This document shows, piece by piece, positions 16,705-25,487 of a stretch of 64,000 nt of DNA (the first letter of the stretch is position 1; the number at the start of each line of letters is the position of its first letter). The stretch spans positions 1 to 64,000 of the forward strand of contig JACKDQ010000002.1 in assembly GCA_020633415.1 (NCBI GenBank), written 5' to 3'. Below the pieces are notes generated by a model. It was not told the origin of the DNA, did no database searches, and saw nothing but the letters and a program-made list of their open reading frames with translations. This stretch comes from Deltaproteobacteria bacterium. Its GTDB lineage: Bacteria; Myxococcota_A; Polyangia; GCA-2747355. Position numbers and translations under genes: made by a program.

Positions 16705-18915
16705 TTAGCACTTCTTTAGGTAGCGGGAGAATGCGTCTTGGAGGTCTTCCCGGCGATAGCCGCGCACAGTGATGCGCTGAAAGCTGCTTCCCTCGGTCCA
16801 TTTGTCGGGCTTGATGTCGAAGGGTTTGAGCAGCTTTGCCAGCCCGGCAGCGCTGAGCGGCTGGCCCCTAGAGAACTCCGGCCAAGGGCGCTCCTCCATT
16901 TCGTTGAGCAGCAGAAGGATGTCCCGTGTGCCGAGGCGCTCTTCCTTTCGCCGAGTGAAGATGTCGTGCAGGTCCTCGAGCAACAAGGCCGCCGCCGAAA
17001 GGTCGTCGTCATCGTTGTCCGCGCAGATATTGACGGCTGCACGACGAGCTCGCTCGGCCCACTCGGCGCCGCACGCCTCTGCTATTGCCAGCAGGGGGCG
17101 CCAGTTGTCACGCGCGCGGTCGTTAAGAATGTCTTCAGGCACAACCGGGTCGCGAGCAGCTAGCACCGACAGGTTATCGGCAGCCCACCGCACGATCTTG
17201 CGGCGAAGTGGCACCAGATCTTTCAACCTGTCCAACCGAAGGCGTTCGACGTTGTCGGCCCGCCCCTTTCTCTTCAGCGAAATCATCACCGACCTGTCAT
17301 GCAGCGTGGGCTGTAGCCGGCCGATGAGAGCGATCATCTTGGGACACCAAGTGCTGAATACTTGCGGTTCGTTGTCCTCCCCGGAAGCGCGGATGACGTG
17401 GGCGTTGGCCTTCGTGTGACCGGAGTTGACGATGCCTCGCAGCTCCTCGTTGTGAACCATAAAGGTGTCAGCCTCGTCCACCAGCAGCGACGGGCTTCGG
17501 TCGGTGACGATGCGAAACAGAGCAGCCGCCGAGATGTTGCTAGTGGGAAGCGGGCGCGAGACGAGAGCCCCGCAAAGCGTCAGCAGCGTTGTCTTGCCGC
17601 ACCGGGGCAACGGACTCACCACGGCCATGTTGGGGCAGACATCGAACTCGTCGTAGACGTAGGTGAAGACGACCCATAGCGCGAGCGCTACGGCGGCCCT
17701 CGCGGGCAGCACGACGTATCGCTGAACGCAGTCGCGCAGCTCCTCCAGCACCGTGGCGCCGTCGACGGGCTCCGGCCACGGATGGGGGTTGGTTACACCG
17801 ACCGACCTGCCAATCTTGATTTCGATGGTGTCACCGGCACCGGCGAGTGCCGCATCGACCAACTGCGCGGGCGCGCAGATACCGTTGGATTTGAGATGCT
17901 GAATGGCGGCCTCGCGCACACTCACCCGGCCGAGTCTGTCCAGTTGAGCACAGCTTGCCGACAGCGCTCGCAAAGCTGCCTCGATATCCTCATGCGTTGA
18001 AGTAGCCGTCAGAGCCCGCAGCGGCGCGAGCAGGTCCTTCTCGGGCGCGGAGCGCGGTTCTTTCAAACCGGCCTCCCATCCGCTGCGCAGGGTTGCGTCA
18101 ACTTCGGGCGCGGAAAGGCCGGCGTCTAGCGCGGCCTGTCGCAGCTCGTCGAACGCGTCGTCGGCGCTAAGCTCGCCGCCGGCGACCAGCTGCCCGCACT
18201 TGAAAGCCGACGCATTCAGCGTGTTGTTGCGGTCACCTTCTGGGGCAGCGCGAAGGGCTTCGCATTCAGCCTTCATCGCGGCGATGCCGTACGCGGTCGA
18301 TTCCGCGACGGGCGCAGCGGGCGCCTGCGCGCGGTTGCGCAGTTGGTCACTCTTCTGGGTGGCTTCGCCCCACTTTACTGGGAGCTCAGCACGCGGGGCA
18401 TCGTCCGGCGCCACCTCCCATCTATATGCCCTGCCCGACGGATGAACAGAGGGAGCAACGACGACGTAACCTTTTCCTTTGACGTCAACACCGGGGCCAA
18501 GTTGCCTGCGCAAATCACCACCAGGATGTTCGAAGAGCCGGTGACGCCCCTTGTCGTCACCACCCGTCACTTGGCACCACGCTCGCGGAAGCGGACCAAG
18601 CTCGGCTACCAGCCGTTGCAAGGTCTCCGTCCCGCCCGCTCGTGGGTCCTCGTCTATCGCAACCAGACCGCTCGCGTCACACGCCATTCCGATGTTTGCG
18701 TTGGGATGCGCCGACCACCACTCGATGATCTGCGCGGTGTCTGTGGTTGCGTCCAGGTACCCGCTACCACCATCACTGCTCGAGATGAGCGGCTCCTTGC
18801 CGCCGGGTTTCAGCGGAAAGACGGCGAGGTCCATCTTCGCGTAGTCAAGCGCAGCGAGACCTAGTGCGCTCAGGTTGTGTCTGCTACGTTTTGTTTTGGG
18901 TTCGCGTTTGCTCAT
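16705..18915 (-). CDS. PrimPol / DUF3631 replication protein
   Basis: 736 residues. ATG 18,915 has AGGAGG close upstream. The N-terminus is a bifunctional primase-polymerase domain with YAKMDLAVFPLKPGGKEP, catalytic GLVAIDED at about 83-90 and a GRHRLF motif. The middle and C-terminus form a P-loop ATPase of DUF3631 type, with Walker A PRCGKTT at about 436-442 and Walker B SLLVDEAD. Such fusions prime and unwind DNA for replication of plasmids and integrative elements, suggesting the island can replicate when excised. Confidence 0.85.
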   Translation of the reverse strand: MSKREPKTKRSRHNLSALGLAALDYAKMDLAVFPLKPGGKEPLISSSDGGSGYLDATTDTAQIIEWWSAHPNANIGMACDASGLVAIDEDPRAGGTETLQRLVAELGPLPRAWCQVTGGDDKGRHRLFEHPGGDLRRQLGPGVDVKGKGYVVVAPSVHPSGRAYRWEVAPDDAPRAELPVKWGEATQKSDQLRNRAQAPAAPVAESTAYGIAAMKAECEALRAAPEGDRNNTLNASAFKCGQLVAGGELSADDAFDELRQAALDAGLSAPEVDATLRSGWEAGLKEPRSAPEKDLLAPLRALTATSTHEDIEAALRALSASCAQLDRLGRVSVREAAIQHLKSNGICAPAQLVDAALAGAGDTIEIKIGRSVGVTNPHPWPEPVDGATVLEELRDCVQRYVVLPARAAVALALWVVFTYVYDEFDVCPNMAVVSPLPRCGKTTLLTLCGALVSRPLPTSNISAAALFRIVTDRSPSLLVDEADTFMVHNEELRGIVNSGHTKANAHVIRASGEDNEPQVFSTWCPKMIALIGRLQPTLHDRSVMISLKRKGRADNVERLRLDRLKDLVPLRRKIVRWAADNLSVLAARDPVVPEDILNDRARDNWRPLLAIAEACGAEWAERARRAAVNICADNDDDDLSAAALLLEDLHDIFTRRKEERLGTRDILLLLNEMEERPWPEFSRGQPLSAAGLAKLLKPFDIKPDKWTEGSSFQRITVRGYRREDLQDAFSRYLKKC

Positions 18916-18960
18916 GGAAAAACCTCCTAGTTTCTCCGTGAGCATCCGCGAACTCGTTCT

Positions 18961-20004
18961 CTATTGCTGGGCTAGTTTCCTGCGGGTCTTGGACGCACGT
19001 TCGCGTACATCTCCATTGCGCTTCGCCGAACGGCTGTCGCGACACCGCGTCGAGTTGCATCTACCGAGGTCTCGGTCGGTGTCATAGACGCAGTAGAATC
19101 GGTGACAGTCGGTACAAGAACACTTCCGGAGCCAAAGCCTCAATTCCTTGCGGACGCAGAGCAGATGACTTGCCGCGTGTTCAAGCAGCGTTAGCGGACG
19201 AGGCGCATCGACTGCGAGCGAAAAAACTGGACGGTGTCCCTGGTCATCGCGCTCGACTCGAATCACGTAGCCATCACAAGAAAATTTCTTGATCAGCTCA
19301 AGATCCCCGGTCTTGGCGCTCGCCGTCGCAACTCGTCGCATAGCGTCAACCAAGCCGTTTAGGCTGTCCTTTTCCATCTTCTTGAGGTCTTTCGTGTATA
19401 GCCGTTGCGCCTCTGTCTGGTCGGCGCATAGCGGTTCGATATAGAACCCTAGCGGAATCAGGTTCCGCGCCTTGCTGCTCTTCTCAAAGAGCTCTTCTGC
19501 ATCCAGGTCCGGCTCCCCGGTCGAGAGCTTCTCGAGCAGAGCGTCGCTAGCACGTTTCCACGCCCACATCTGCCGATACGCCGTTGACGCATTGATGCTC
19601 TGTGGCCGCTTCTGATTTAGAAGGAACACTAGGGGGCGCGTAAGCACGTACCGAAAGTTCTTGTCGCTGTCGCATAAGCCAAGCAGCAGCGGGTTGATCT
19701 CCAACTCTAGCGCGCGCTTGATGCGGTCTATGCCCGTACCCGAAGTCGTGCCGTGCAGAGCATACGCAAGCCGCTCAAGAGCAGCCTCGCGATAGACGGT
19801 TACCTTTCCTCGTCCCTTGCCCTTGCCACGACCCTCGTGTCCGATGGTGCTCGGCAGATTGCCGACGCTGCCAAACAGGCCAACGTTCGACCACTGGCGG
19901 AACAGCGCGTCAGCCTTCTTTCTGAGGAGAGAAACGCCCCGGTGCTTCGCGTGCTGTGCAAGAAACCTCTCTACGAGTTCGTCCTGTGACATGAACGCCG
20001 ACAT
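18961..20004 (-). CDS. Cys-cluster protein, possible regulator
   Basis: About 347 residues from ATG 20,004 (a TTG at 20,040 is an alternative). The C-terminus has a Cys/His cluster (CSCTDCHRFYC then CNSTRCRDSR) like the zinc fingers of CGNR-type regulators, followed by a basic tail ending RRKLAQQ. The N-terminal 280 residues are helical without a known motif. It lies just upstream of PrimPol and divergent from xis/int, a usual place for an island regulator. No strong ribosome site decides the start. Confidence 0.55.
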   Translation of the reverse strand: MSAFMSQDELVERFLAQHAKHRGVSLLRKKADALFRQWSNVGLFGSVGNLPSTIGHEGRGKGKGRGKVTVYREAALERLAYALHGTTSGTGIDRIKRALELEINPLLLGLCDSDKNFRYVLTRPLVFLLNQKRPQSINASTAYRQMWAWKRASDALLEKLSTGEPDLDAEELFEKSSKARNLIPLGFYIEPLCADQTEAQRLYTKDLKKMEKDSLNGLVDAMRRVATASAKTGDLELIKKFSCDGYVIRVERDDQGHRPVFSLAVDAPRPLTLLEHAASHLLCVRKELRLWLRKCSCTDCHRFYCVYDTDRDLGRCNSTRCRDSRSAKRNGDVRERASKTRRKLAQQ

Positions 20005-20055
20005 GTCTCGATCCAAACGGATCTTGAACGTCTTGATCAAGCAATTTCGATCATC

Positions 20056-20202
20056 TTTTTCAAAGCCCGCACGACGCCATCCCCTCGCCGATTTTCAAGG
20101 CCCGCGCGAAGCCATCCTCCAATATCCTGCTTTCATCCCCCGCCCGAGACCATCCGTCGCAACGGGAAGCGGTACCTTCAAAGCCCGCGTCAAAGGCCAC
20201 CT
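20056..20202. repeat. Three imperfect direct repeats (iteron-like)
   Basis: TTCAAAGCCCGCACGACGCC (from about 20,059), TTCAAGGCCCGCGCGAAGCC (from about 20,094) and TTCAAAGCCCGCGTCAAAGG (from about 20,177) occur in the same orientation, each followed by a CAYC-type end. They lie between the divergent regulator-like gene and xis/int. They may be binding sites for Xis, integrase arm domains, the regulator or a replication initiator. Confidence 0.6.
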
Positions 20203-20311
20203 GTCTGACGGTGCAACATCAGATATTGCTGAACGTAGTGAAAAACCACCGTTCGACGTTGGAATAAGAAGCTTGAGCACGCATTCCGAAAAGCAACTTC
20301 CTATTGCTGTG

Positions 20312-20605
20312 ATGACGCAGGCAGAGGTTGCGCTTTGGCTCGGGGTCTCACGCCATTGGGTCCGCCGCCATATTCGGCCGACCTATGGCGCGGGCAAGCG
20401 CTGCTGGTTCGACCGAGATGATGTGCTCAGCCAACTAGAACTCGAAAGGAGGAAACCATGCCGAAAACGCGGCGGGGGTACCAGCTCTACCGCCGCGCAG
20501 GCAGTAGCAACTGGTACGTCGAAGTCTGGATCCGAGGAAAGAGAGAGCGACGATCAACTGGTGAAGAAGATGATAGCCGAGCTGACCGGCGAGCACGGGA
20601 AATAG
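20312..20605 (+). CDS. Excisionase-like MerR/HTH_17 protein
   Basis: 97 residues. The N-terminus MTQAEVALWLGVSRHWVRRH is a winged-helix excisionase-type HTH, and RCWFDRDDVLSQLE matches the usual wing and anchor. The last third overlaps the integrase start in another frame by 148 bases, which is unusually long, so the C-terminal tail may be non-functional. It probably bends DNA for integrase-mediated excision. Confidence 0.65.
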   Translation: MTQAEVALWLGVSRHWVRRHIRPTYGAGKRCWFDRDDVLSQLELERRKPCRKRGGGTSSTAAQAVATGTSKSGSEERESDDQLVKKMIAELTGEHGK

Positions 20606-21522
20606 TCGATGAGCTCCATGCCGAAAGAAGAGCTCAACAGGGCGGATCGATCGCACGGATGTACGCAGAGATGGTGTTAGAGAAAATGAAGCAAGAGCAG
20701 CGGTCCAGCTACATCGAAAAGCTAAAACAACATGGCCGCGACTACGTGCTCAAGCACCTTGGGGCGGACCGAGACATCGACTCTGTCGAGGCGTACGAGC
20801 TCGAAGCGTTCAAGTCGTGGATGCTCAACCAAGTGGACAGCACCGAAACAGTCAATCGCGTGCTCACGTCGATGCGACAAATGTTCAACTACGCTGCAAG
20901 GCAGGGAGTGTGCGACCCGCCGCGCATGCCCAAAAACTTTCCGGTTCGGATGGCCGAGAGAACCGAGCGGTGGCAGATATTGCCGCCCGCGGAAGTAGCT
21001 CGCGTCATCGGTCTGCTGTCCGAGGATGCCCAGCCGGCGCTGATCTATCTGGCCAACATTGGTGGCCGCACGGGAATGGCTCCTGCGGTCCGCCGGTCGA
21101 TGTGTGACTTCACCACGCCAGGCCGGCCGCGTGTGCACTATCCAGCGACGGTGATGAAGTCGCGGAAAAAGCTCACAGTTGAACTCAACGACGCCGCTTT
21201 TCAGGCGCTCATGTATGGTCTGGCGACACACGGCGACACACCCTTCCCTTTGAGGCCGCACCAACTTCGGGACCGTTGGAGGGACGCTCGAGAAGCAGCT
21301 GGCTACCCGAAGCTGCGCATCCACGATCTCCGGCACTCGAGGATTAGCTCTTGGATTCAGGCGCAGGTCCCGCTGCACGTCGTGCGCGACCTTGCTGGGC
21401 ATTGCTCGCTTGTCGTCACCAATTGGTACGCCCACAGCACCGACGAAGCGCGACACCAAGCAAGCCAGCTTGCGCCAGTGGACCTTGGCCTACGGGTCCC
21501 AACACTTGACGAAGATGTGTAG
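20458..21522 (+). CDS. int: Tyrosine recombinase / integrase of the island
   Basis: 354 residues. AAAGGAGG lies just upstream of ATG 20,458. An N-terminal arm-type region and SAM-like core-binding domain (about 60-150) precede the catalytic domain. Catalytic motifs are HDLRHSRISSW (HxxR), GHCSLVVTNWYAH (late His and nucleophile Tyr). In the first box, TGMAPAVRRS, the usual Arg after Gly-Met/Leu appears to be Ala, although neighbouring arginines exist. It should recombine at the tRNA-Phe 3' half 2.2 kb away. Confidence 0.88.
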   Translation: MPKTRRGYQLYRRAGSSNWYVEVWIRGKRERRSTGEEDDSRADRRAREIVDELHAERRAQQGGSIARMYAEMVLEKMKQEQRSSYIEKLKQHGRDYVLKHLGADRDIDSVEAYELEAFKSWMLNQVDSTETVNRVLTSMRQMFNYAARQGVCDPPRMPKNFPVRMAERTERWQILPPAEVARVIGLLSEDAQPALIYLANIGGRTGMAPAVRRSMCDFTTPGRPRVHYPATVMKSRKKLTVELNDAAFQALMYGLATHGDTPFPLRPHQLRDRWRDAREAAGYPKLRIHDLRHSRISSWIQAQVPLHVVRDLAGHCSLVVTNWYAHSTDEARHQASQLAPVDLGLRVPTLDEDV

Positions 21523-21524
21523 CG

Positions 21525-21559
21525 ACGAGGGCGCGGCGAACAACTCCGCGCCCTCGTCT
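21525..21559 (+). terminator. Hairpin after the integrase gene
   Basis: GACGAGGGCGCGG and CCGCGCCCTCGTC form a perfect 13-base stem around a nine-base loop, a few bases after the int stop. The following sequence (TTGGCG) is T-poor, so termination may be weak or the hairpin may stabilise the mRNA. Confidence 0.7.
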
Positions 21560-21841
21560 TGGCGAACAATTTACCCGCGCCGTGCCGGACGGGCGCCGAT
21601 GAGAGGCCCGATATCATTGACGGCCTAGTTGCGCCGAATAGGCATTCATCGCCGAGCTAGCGGTCTGTCGCGAGATCCTCAACCTCCGTGGCGTGAAAAG
21701 ACTCACCCCATCTTCTTCAAAAGGACAAACCAGATGGTGGACATCGGAAGGCGAAGGCAATATTATCAGAGCCTTAGGTGTGCTGTTGGAAGAATTGCCC
21801 TGGCACCTGGGTTTGACTATACGAGCGCTGCCGAGGCACAC

Positions 21842-22627
21842 GTGCTATTTCCAGATTCACAGAGGGTCATCTACGAGCTTAACCCGCTGGTCGAGGTCAT
21901 CTGCCAGCTGCGGTTCCCTGCGGTCCTCAAGATCGACGCCGAGGTGCCAGCCCAATTCCAAGAGGCCATTCGTCAGCAGTACCCAACGTTTCGCCAGAAG
22001 CAGCAAGTTAGCTGGGAAGGGCTTCCTCAGATTGCGCAGCAAGCATTCGCGCAAGCTCAAACGCGGGTTGCCTATGATTTCATCAGCAGAGATGGCCTTT
22101 GGAAGGTGTCTCTGGTTCGTGATTTCGTCGCGGTCTCGACCACGCGCTACACGCGCTGGGAGGATTTTCGGTCCCGATTGTCTCAAGTTTGCGATGCACT
22201 CATCGAAGCGTATGCCCCCGCCTTTTTTTCGCGCATCGGGCTACGGTACAAAGACTTGGTGTTTCGCTCGAACCTCGGCCTAGTTGATGTGCCGTGGAAG
22301 AACCTCCTGCAACCGCACATAGCCGGCGAGCTTGCGAACGAAGATTTGGCCAGTGCGGTAACCGAAACCGTACATCAAACGGTCTATCAACTGTCGGACC
22401 CCAAGGGTGCTGTCCGCGTTCAGCATGGTCTAGCCATGAACACAGAGACCCACGAGCAGGGCTACCTGATCGACGCCGATTTCTACTGCGACGAGCCAGT
22501 TGACCTTCAAGCCATGCAGCCGTGCTTGGATGGATTCAATAAGCACGCTGGCCGTTTCTTTAGGTCATGTATCACGGAGCAGCTTCATCGGGCGATGAAG
22601 CCGGCGGAGGTGTCCGATGATGGATAA
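21842..22627 (+). CDS. TIGR04255-family protein
   Basis: About 261 residues from GTG 21,842. The opening IYELNPLVEVICQLRFP matches the N-terminal signature of TIGR04255, a sporadically distributed family of unknown function. A longer frame reaches 21,629, but that N-terminus does not resemble the family. Its end overlaps the next gene by 11 bases. It is first of three same-strand genes between integrase and attachment site, a typical cargo position. Confidence 0.75.
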   Translation: MLFPDSQRVIYELNPLVEVICQLRFPAVLKIDAEVPAQFQEAIRQQYPTFRQKQQVSWEGLPQIAQQAFAQAQTRVAYDFISRDGLWKVSLVRDFVAVSTTRYTRWEDFRSRLSQVCDALIEAYAPAFFSRIGLRYKDLVFRSNLGLVDVPWKNLLQPHIAGELANEDLASAVTETVHQTVYQLSDPKGAVRVQHGLAMNTETHEQGYLIDADFYCDEPVDLQAMQPCLDGFNKHAGRFFRSCITEQLHRAMKPAEVSDDG

Positions 22628-23042
22628 GGTGATTTTTGGGCGGGTGCATGGCCGAACGAACGTCCCTGGCACGGGTTTTGGAGAGCAGGAACCATTGCTT
22701 CCGGTTGTGCCTGGGACGTCATCGGGAGAAGAACTCGCCGATCTGAGGTCCATCTGTTCCAAGCTGCTGGAGCATGCGAATCGCGCGACTCTTTCTTCGG
22801 TTGCGCTCTCCCTGGCTACTGCGCTGGGCTCAGGCAGTCCTGTAACACAGTTGCACATGCCGCCGCCGCTCGAACGTGGTGCATCATATCTGACGCCGGG
22901 AGAAGAAGAGCACGATAGCTCGGTGGCACCGAGGCTCGAAGCAGTACAACTTGATGCTACGACGATGTCACTGGTTGAAGGCCGCAGTCGAACACGCGAC
23001 ATCAAGCCAACGCTGAACGACGACCCCGACTACGGCTTCTAG
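22617..23042 (+). CDS. Hypothetical protein, middle gene of the cassette
   Basis: 141 residues (or 140 from the second ATG). No signal peptide, membrane segment or known motif. The N-terminus is Gly/Pro-rich, the middle could form helices (LRSICSKLLEHANRATL), and the tail is acidic (NDDPDYGF). It overlaps the TIGR04255 gene by 11 bases, and the next gene follows after 13 bp. I do not recognise it. Confidence 0.6.
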   Translation: MMDKVIFGRVHGRTNVPGTGFGEQEPLLPVVPGTSSGEELADLRSICSKLLEHANRATLSSVALSLATALGSGSPVTQLHMPPPLERGASYLTPGEEEHDSSVAPRLEAVQLDATTMSLVEGRSRTRDIKPTLNDDPDYGF

Positions 23043-23055
23043 GCCATCTACGATT

Positions 23056-23634
23056 GTGTACTTAGCCGACGAAGACTGGACCGATGGATTTCGACAGGGC
23101 GATGTGGTGTCCGCCATAGCCCTGCTATATCCAGGCCCTCGAGTGAAGGTGCCTACGGAGCTATCGGCTGCACTCACGTCAGGTGACAACCACAAGGTCA
23201 ACGTCGAGCTGAACTTCCGCAAATGCCTGTTCATGGTTGTATCTCAGTGCTGCGACGTCGCAGATCCTTTCGTACTGGTCTGCAACATCGCACCGATTAG
23301 GCGACTCAGGCTCCACGAGCTTGCAGAGGAGCAGAAGTCCGCCTTTCTCGCAAACGAGGTGAGTAGCTCGAAGGGAAACATGCTGGATGAGACGGTGGAC
23401 GTCGTCTATCCCGGCTTTTTCCACCTCGCGAGTCATAACGGGCTGTTTGACGAGAGCCACGTTGCGGAGTTCGCTGCAATGCGAACATTCAAACAGGCGG
23501 AATTCAGTCTGATGACAAAGTTGGCTGAGCTCAAACCCGAGGCCAGACACTTTTTGCGCCGAAAACTCGCTGTCTTCTTCGGGCGGCCACCGGCCGAAGA
23601 CCTCGAGTGGCTGGCCGCCCCGAGCGAGGCATAA
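23056..23634 (+). CDS. Hypothetical protein with VVSQCCDVAD motif
   Basis: 192 residues from GTG 23,056. The segments GFRQGDVVSAIAL and CLFMVVSQCCDVADPF resemble a scattered class of small proteins with a GDV...SQxCD pattern that I cannot name. The C-terminal half is helical and basic. It is last in the three-gene cassette, about 130 bp before the attachment site. No function can be assigned. Confidence 0.6.
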   Translation: MYLADEDWTDGFRQGDVVSAIALLYPGPRVKVPTELSAALTSGDNHKVNVELNFRKCLFMVVSQCCDVADPFVLVCNIAPIRRLRLHELAEEQKSAFLANEVSSSKGNMLDETVDVVYPGFFHLASHNGLFDESHVAEFAAMRTFKQAEFSLMTKLAELKPEARHFLRRKLAVFFGRPPAEDLEWLAAPSEA

Positions 23635-23762
23635 AACTGTGTCGGCAACTGTGTCGCTCAACCTTCCTTGGCGCTCCCTACTGCAACCTGATGCAACATC
23701 ACCGCCGTAGCGTTTCAAACAGTTAAGTGATGTCGAGGGCGTGTAAATCCGCTTACTGATTC

Positions 23763-23806
<44 letters not shown>

Positions 23807-23843
23807 AAGCCTTCAACCTAAGCGGGTTGAGGGCTTTAGTTTT
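23807..23843 (+). terminator. Native tRNA-Phe terminator
   Basis: AAGCC-T-TCAACC and GGTTGA-G-GGCTT form an 11-pair stem with one internal mismatch. It is followed by TTAGTTTTTT. It directly follows the tRNA-Phe remnant, as expected if it was the original terminator of that tRNA before island integration. Confidence 0.8.
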
Positions 23844-23977
23844 TTGGGCAGAGTACAGCATAGGATTTGGCGTCGCGAGGAGGGAGCAGCGCCGAAAGCC
23901 GGACCAGCATCGCGGGCGAACGACGGGCTTCGCGGGCAGGACTAGGTTGCACCGCGCCACACGCGCAACCACACAAA

Positions 23978-24052
23978 TGCCATCGAAGGGATTCGAACCC
24001 TCAACCTCTCGGAGCTGAGCCGAGCAGCTCTTCCAGATCGGGCGACGATGGC
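23978..24052 (-). tRNA. tRNA-like sequence, anticodon position CAG
   Basis: The minus strand folds with acceptor GCCATCG/CGATGGC, anticodon stem CTCGG/CCGAG around CTCAGCT (CAG, a Leu anticodon), and T-arm GAGGG-TTCGAAT-CCCTT. The D-arm has one mismatch, there is one extra base before the anticodon stem, and no CCA is encoded. A genuine tRNA-Leu should have a long variable arm, which is absent. It may be an atypical tRNA or a tRNA pseudogene. Confidence 0.4.
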
Positions 24053-24250
24053 GGAAGCGATGAACGAGTTTGTGACTGAGGATGTTCGCCGTTTACCTCT
24101 GGCGAGGCACTGGGCACGCGCGCGCTATCTGCGAGAGAATCGCGGGGCGCATATCGCGTAGCCGGTCGCCCGGCGTAGCTACCTTAGGACCGTAATAGTT
24201 ACGATAACCCTCTGTCGTCGGTCCATCCCCGAGTTTCCGTGGGCGTCGCG

Positions 24251-24922
24251 CTACCTGGCGCTCGCCTCCCGCTCGAACGCAGAGAGGAAATCGAGCATCG
24301 CTTGCTGGCGACGCTGCGCCTCTTGTCGCGCGGATGGCAAGTGCATTCGATCGGCGAGCTTTAGCAGCTTGGTCTGGAAATGGTCGAGCGCGAAGCGACG
24401 GTCGTCGGGCTGTCGTTCCCCTTGCGCCAGGACATCGTCGAGCTGGTGAAGGCGAAGGCGGCGTCCCCGACCGTGAATACCTTGGGCACAAACGAAGGTC
24501 CTGGCGATACCGATGGCGCCGATCGCATCGAGGCGGTCGGCATCTTGCAGAACTTTGGCGAGAGGAGAACGGGGCGACTGGCCACAAGACCAACTCGACG
24601 TCGCGACGACGTCCGCGATCTGCGCCACCTCATCATCGCGGTAGCCGGCCTGCTTCAAGAGCGGCGCCGCAGCCTGCGCGGACTGATGCCCGGCATCGGC
24701 GCGTTGCTCGTGCTCCTTGGGAACGTTGACTAGGTCGTGAACCAGCGCGGCGGCACCCGCGAGATCACCATCCGCGCCCGCTTCGGGTGCGAGTCGCAGC
24801 GCCCAGCGGTAAACCCGCGCGATGTGATCGGCATCATGGGCGAGGTCCGTCGAATCGAGAACAGCCTCGACCAGTGGCCAGAGCCCCGCGTGTCGCGGAA
24901 AGTCTGTCGAAACAAACGTCAT
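24251..24922 (-). CDS. HD-domain phosphohydrolase (YedJ-like)
   Basis: 223 residues. Metal-binding residues are visible: H33 in HDADHIARV, H62-D63 in AALVHD, and the late Asp in KVLQDADRLDAIGAIGIART. The family hydrolyses phosphate esters, often nucleotides. At about 109-113 the usual HSFS/HSWS motif reads SSWSCG, so the fourth ligand His appears replaced by Ser. It stands alone on the host side of the tRNA region. Substrate unknown. Confidence 0.85.
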   Translation of the reverse strand: MTFVSTDFPRHAGLWPLVEAVLDSTDLAHDADHIARVYRWALRLAPEAGADGDLAGAAALVHDLVNVPKEHEQRADAGHQSAQAAAPLLKQAGYRDDEVAQIADVVATSSWSCGQSPRSPLAKVLQDADRLDAIGAIGIARTFVCAQGIHGRGRRLRLHQLDDVLAQGERQPDDRRFALDHFQTKLLKLADRMHLPSARQEAQRRQQAMLDFLSAFEREASAR

Positions 24923-25103
24923 CGTCTAGCCCAATCGGCGTCATAGCGATCATCAACATCTCTGGTACTCATCAAGACCTCTCCCAAGCTAATAGAGAGG
25001 ACCGTATCACGCGGAATGTCGGCCGCACGAGGCCACACTATGGCGCGTCACGTCAGAGCCGTTCGGACGTTTATCCCGGATCGGCATAGCGCGCTCACTC
25101 TGA

Positions 25104-25457
25104 TCGGAACCGGATGCGGCACAGGCAACGGATCGCGCGCAGCGAGCGCTCTCGCGCTCGACGGGTCCGCTGGCGAACGGACCGCTCTTTCCCTGCGTCA
25201 AGCCCTGCACCTCCGACGCGCAATGCAACAGGCCTCAGGGCTGGCCCCACAAACGCTACGCGCTCGAGGGCTACTGCCTCGACGCCTGCACTCCCAACGC
25301 GCACAATCCGCGCAGCGATTGCAGCGACGTGTTCAAACGCTGCGACACCGTAACCGGCGCCTGCAGCTACCTCGAAGCCGAGGAACGGCCGACCGATAAG
25401 TCTCAAGCCAGGCCTTTTGCTCTTGTTCGGGCAACGTCCAGCCCGGTCCGCCGATAA
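25104..25457 (+). pseudogene. Decayed Cys-rich lipoprotein
   Basis: One frame encodes a Cys-rich stretch (PCVKPCTSDAQCN, EGYCLDAC, SDCSDVFKRCDTVTGACSYLE) ending at TAA 25,455, but has no start. A neighbouring frame before about 25,170 encodes a possible lipoprotein signal (SALTLIGTGCG). A frameshift near 25,160-25,185 probably separates them. The Cys spacing resembles that of the Cys-rich lipoproteins at 45-46 kb. Confidence 0.5.
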
Positions 25458-25487
25458 GGCGGCCGTTCGCAGAAGGAGCGCGCGCCC

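Noticed and set aside
20056..20202. CRISPR array
   Set aside because: Only three imperfect repeats with unequal spacing, no cas genes in the window.
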